13,991 nt of DNA, from positions 1 through 13,991 of the forward strand of contig CAZGOC010000012.1 in assembly GCA_964527685.1 (NCBI GenBank), given 5' to 3'. The translations under genes and the position numbers were made by a program. Of the stretch, positions 13,913-13,991 are shown piece by piece; positions within the stretch are counted from its first letter, which is position 1; each line of letters opens with the position of its first letter. The DNA is from UBA7396 sp964527685. Lineage in GTDB: Bacteria > Patescibacteriota > Gracilibacteria > BD1-5 > UBA6164. The notes beneath the pieces are model-generated. The model was not told the origin of the DNA. It made no database searches and saw nothing but the letters and a program-made list of their open reading frames with translations.

Positions 13913-13942
13913 ATTGAAGCTTTAAAAACATTAATAAAAACT

Positions 13943-13954
13943 TGTTCATTAAAA
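13943..13954 (+). promoter_or_regulatory. boxA-like antitermination site, probable rRNA leader
   Basis: TGTTCATTAAAA matches the bacterial rRNA boxA consensus (TGYTCTTTRAMA type) except for one base. NusB with uS10 binds such sites to keep transcription of untranslated rRNA going. A small inverted repeat AATCTT/AAGATT follows at about 13976-13988. The rRNA itself would lie beyond the window. Confidence 0.55.
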
Positions 13955-13991
13955 TAATTGAAATTTTAGAAGAAAATCTTGAAAGATTAAA

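Larger units (their letters stand above)
13681..13936 (+). repeat. Three tandem promoter-bearing repeats of 92-93 bp
   Basis: Units begin at 13681, 13774 and 13866 with ATAAAAAGTAAAAAA and carry AGTTTTGACAATTA. The first two are nearly identical over their whole length, including TATACTTTCACCACTTTAAA and AATTAATAAATAAAAAACATT. The third keeps the -35 part but diverges after it. No coding sequence is seen here. Confidence 0.85.

Noticed and set aside
13681..13936. CRISPR array
   Set aside because: The three units are about 92 bp, nearly identical across their full length with no unique spacers, and carry promoter boxes.
1..13991. Insertion sequences, prophage or integration sites
   Set aside because: No transposase, integrase or terminal inverted repeats were seen; base and TGA use are uniform across the window.

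Overview
The window comes from a very AT-rich bacterium that reads TGA as glycine (translation table 25). This points to the Candidate Phyla Radiation lineages Gracilibacteria or Absconditabacteria (SR1); the sequence alone does not decide between them. The proof is internal. EF-Tu, Fe superoxide dismutase, bL28, the KH-domain protein, an SDR oxidoreductase and a class III cyclase are all full length and collinear with their families only when in-frame TGA is read as Gly. TGA then falls on invariant glycines (for example both Gly of the SOD FGSGW motif), Trp is still TGG, and every gene ends in TAA or TAG. All coordinates below use that code; with the standard code nearly every gene looks shattered.

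Layout. (1) 1-1440, minus strand: a cell-wall hydrolase (GH73, coiled-coil N-terminus) followed by an unidentified gene that runs off the left edge. (2) 1555-3951, plus: one 798-residue protein joining a RimK-related ATP-grasp ligase, a degenerate retropepsin-like region and a DUF1704/MATCAP-type HExxxH metallopeptidase. (3) 4013-7271, plus: a translation block with tRNA-Asp, tRNA-Ala, two tiny basic proteins, tuf, rpsJ, rpmB, tRNA-Leu, rpsP and khpA. (4) 7341-8201: a two-helix T4SS-pilin-like membrane protein convergent with a DivIC/FtsB-like division protein. (5) 8268-11542: a two-gene operon of a membrane-anchored FecR-domain protein and a CHASE2 class III adenylate cyclase, a likely envelope-to-cAMP signalling pair. 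(6) 11603-13038: Fe superoxide dismutase and an SDR oxidoreductase. (7) 13239-13681: tRNA-Asn, Ser(UGA), Ser(GCU) and a CAU tRNA. (8) 13681-13991: three tandem promoter-bearing repeats and a boxA-like sequence, probably the leader of an rRNA operon starting just beyond the right edge.

Three regulatory patterns recur. Almost all convincing promoters have exactly 16 bp between -35 and -10. Two promoters sit inside the upstream gene's terminator hairpin, so one short sequence both ends one transcript and starts the next. The two tRNA-cluster promoters share the sequence CTCTCGCT just after the -10 box. No gene start shows a recognisable Shine-Dalgarno sequence. The most unusual coding feature is the ligase-plus-peptidase fusion at 1555-3951, which looks like an amino-acid-tail writer and eraser in one chain.
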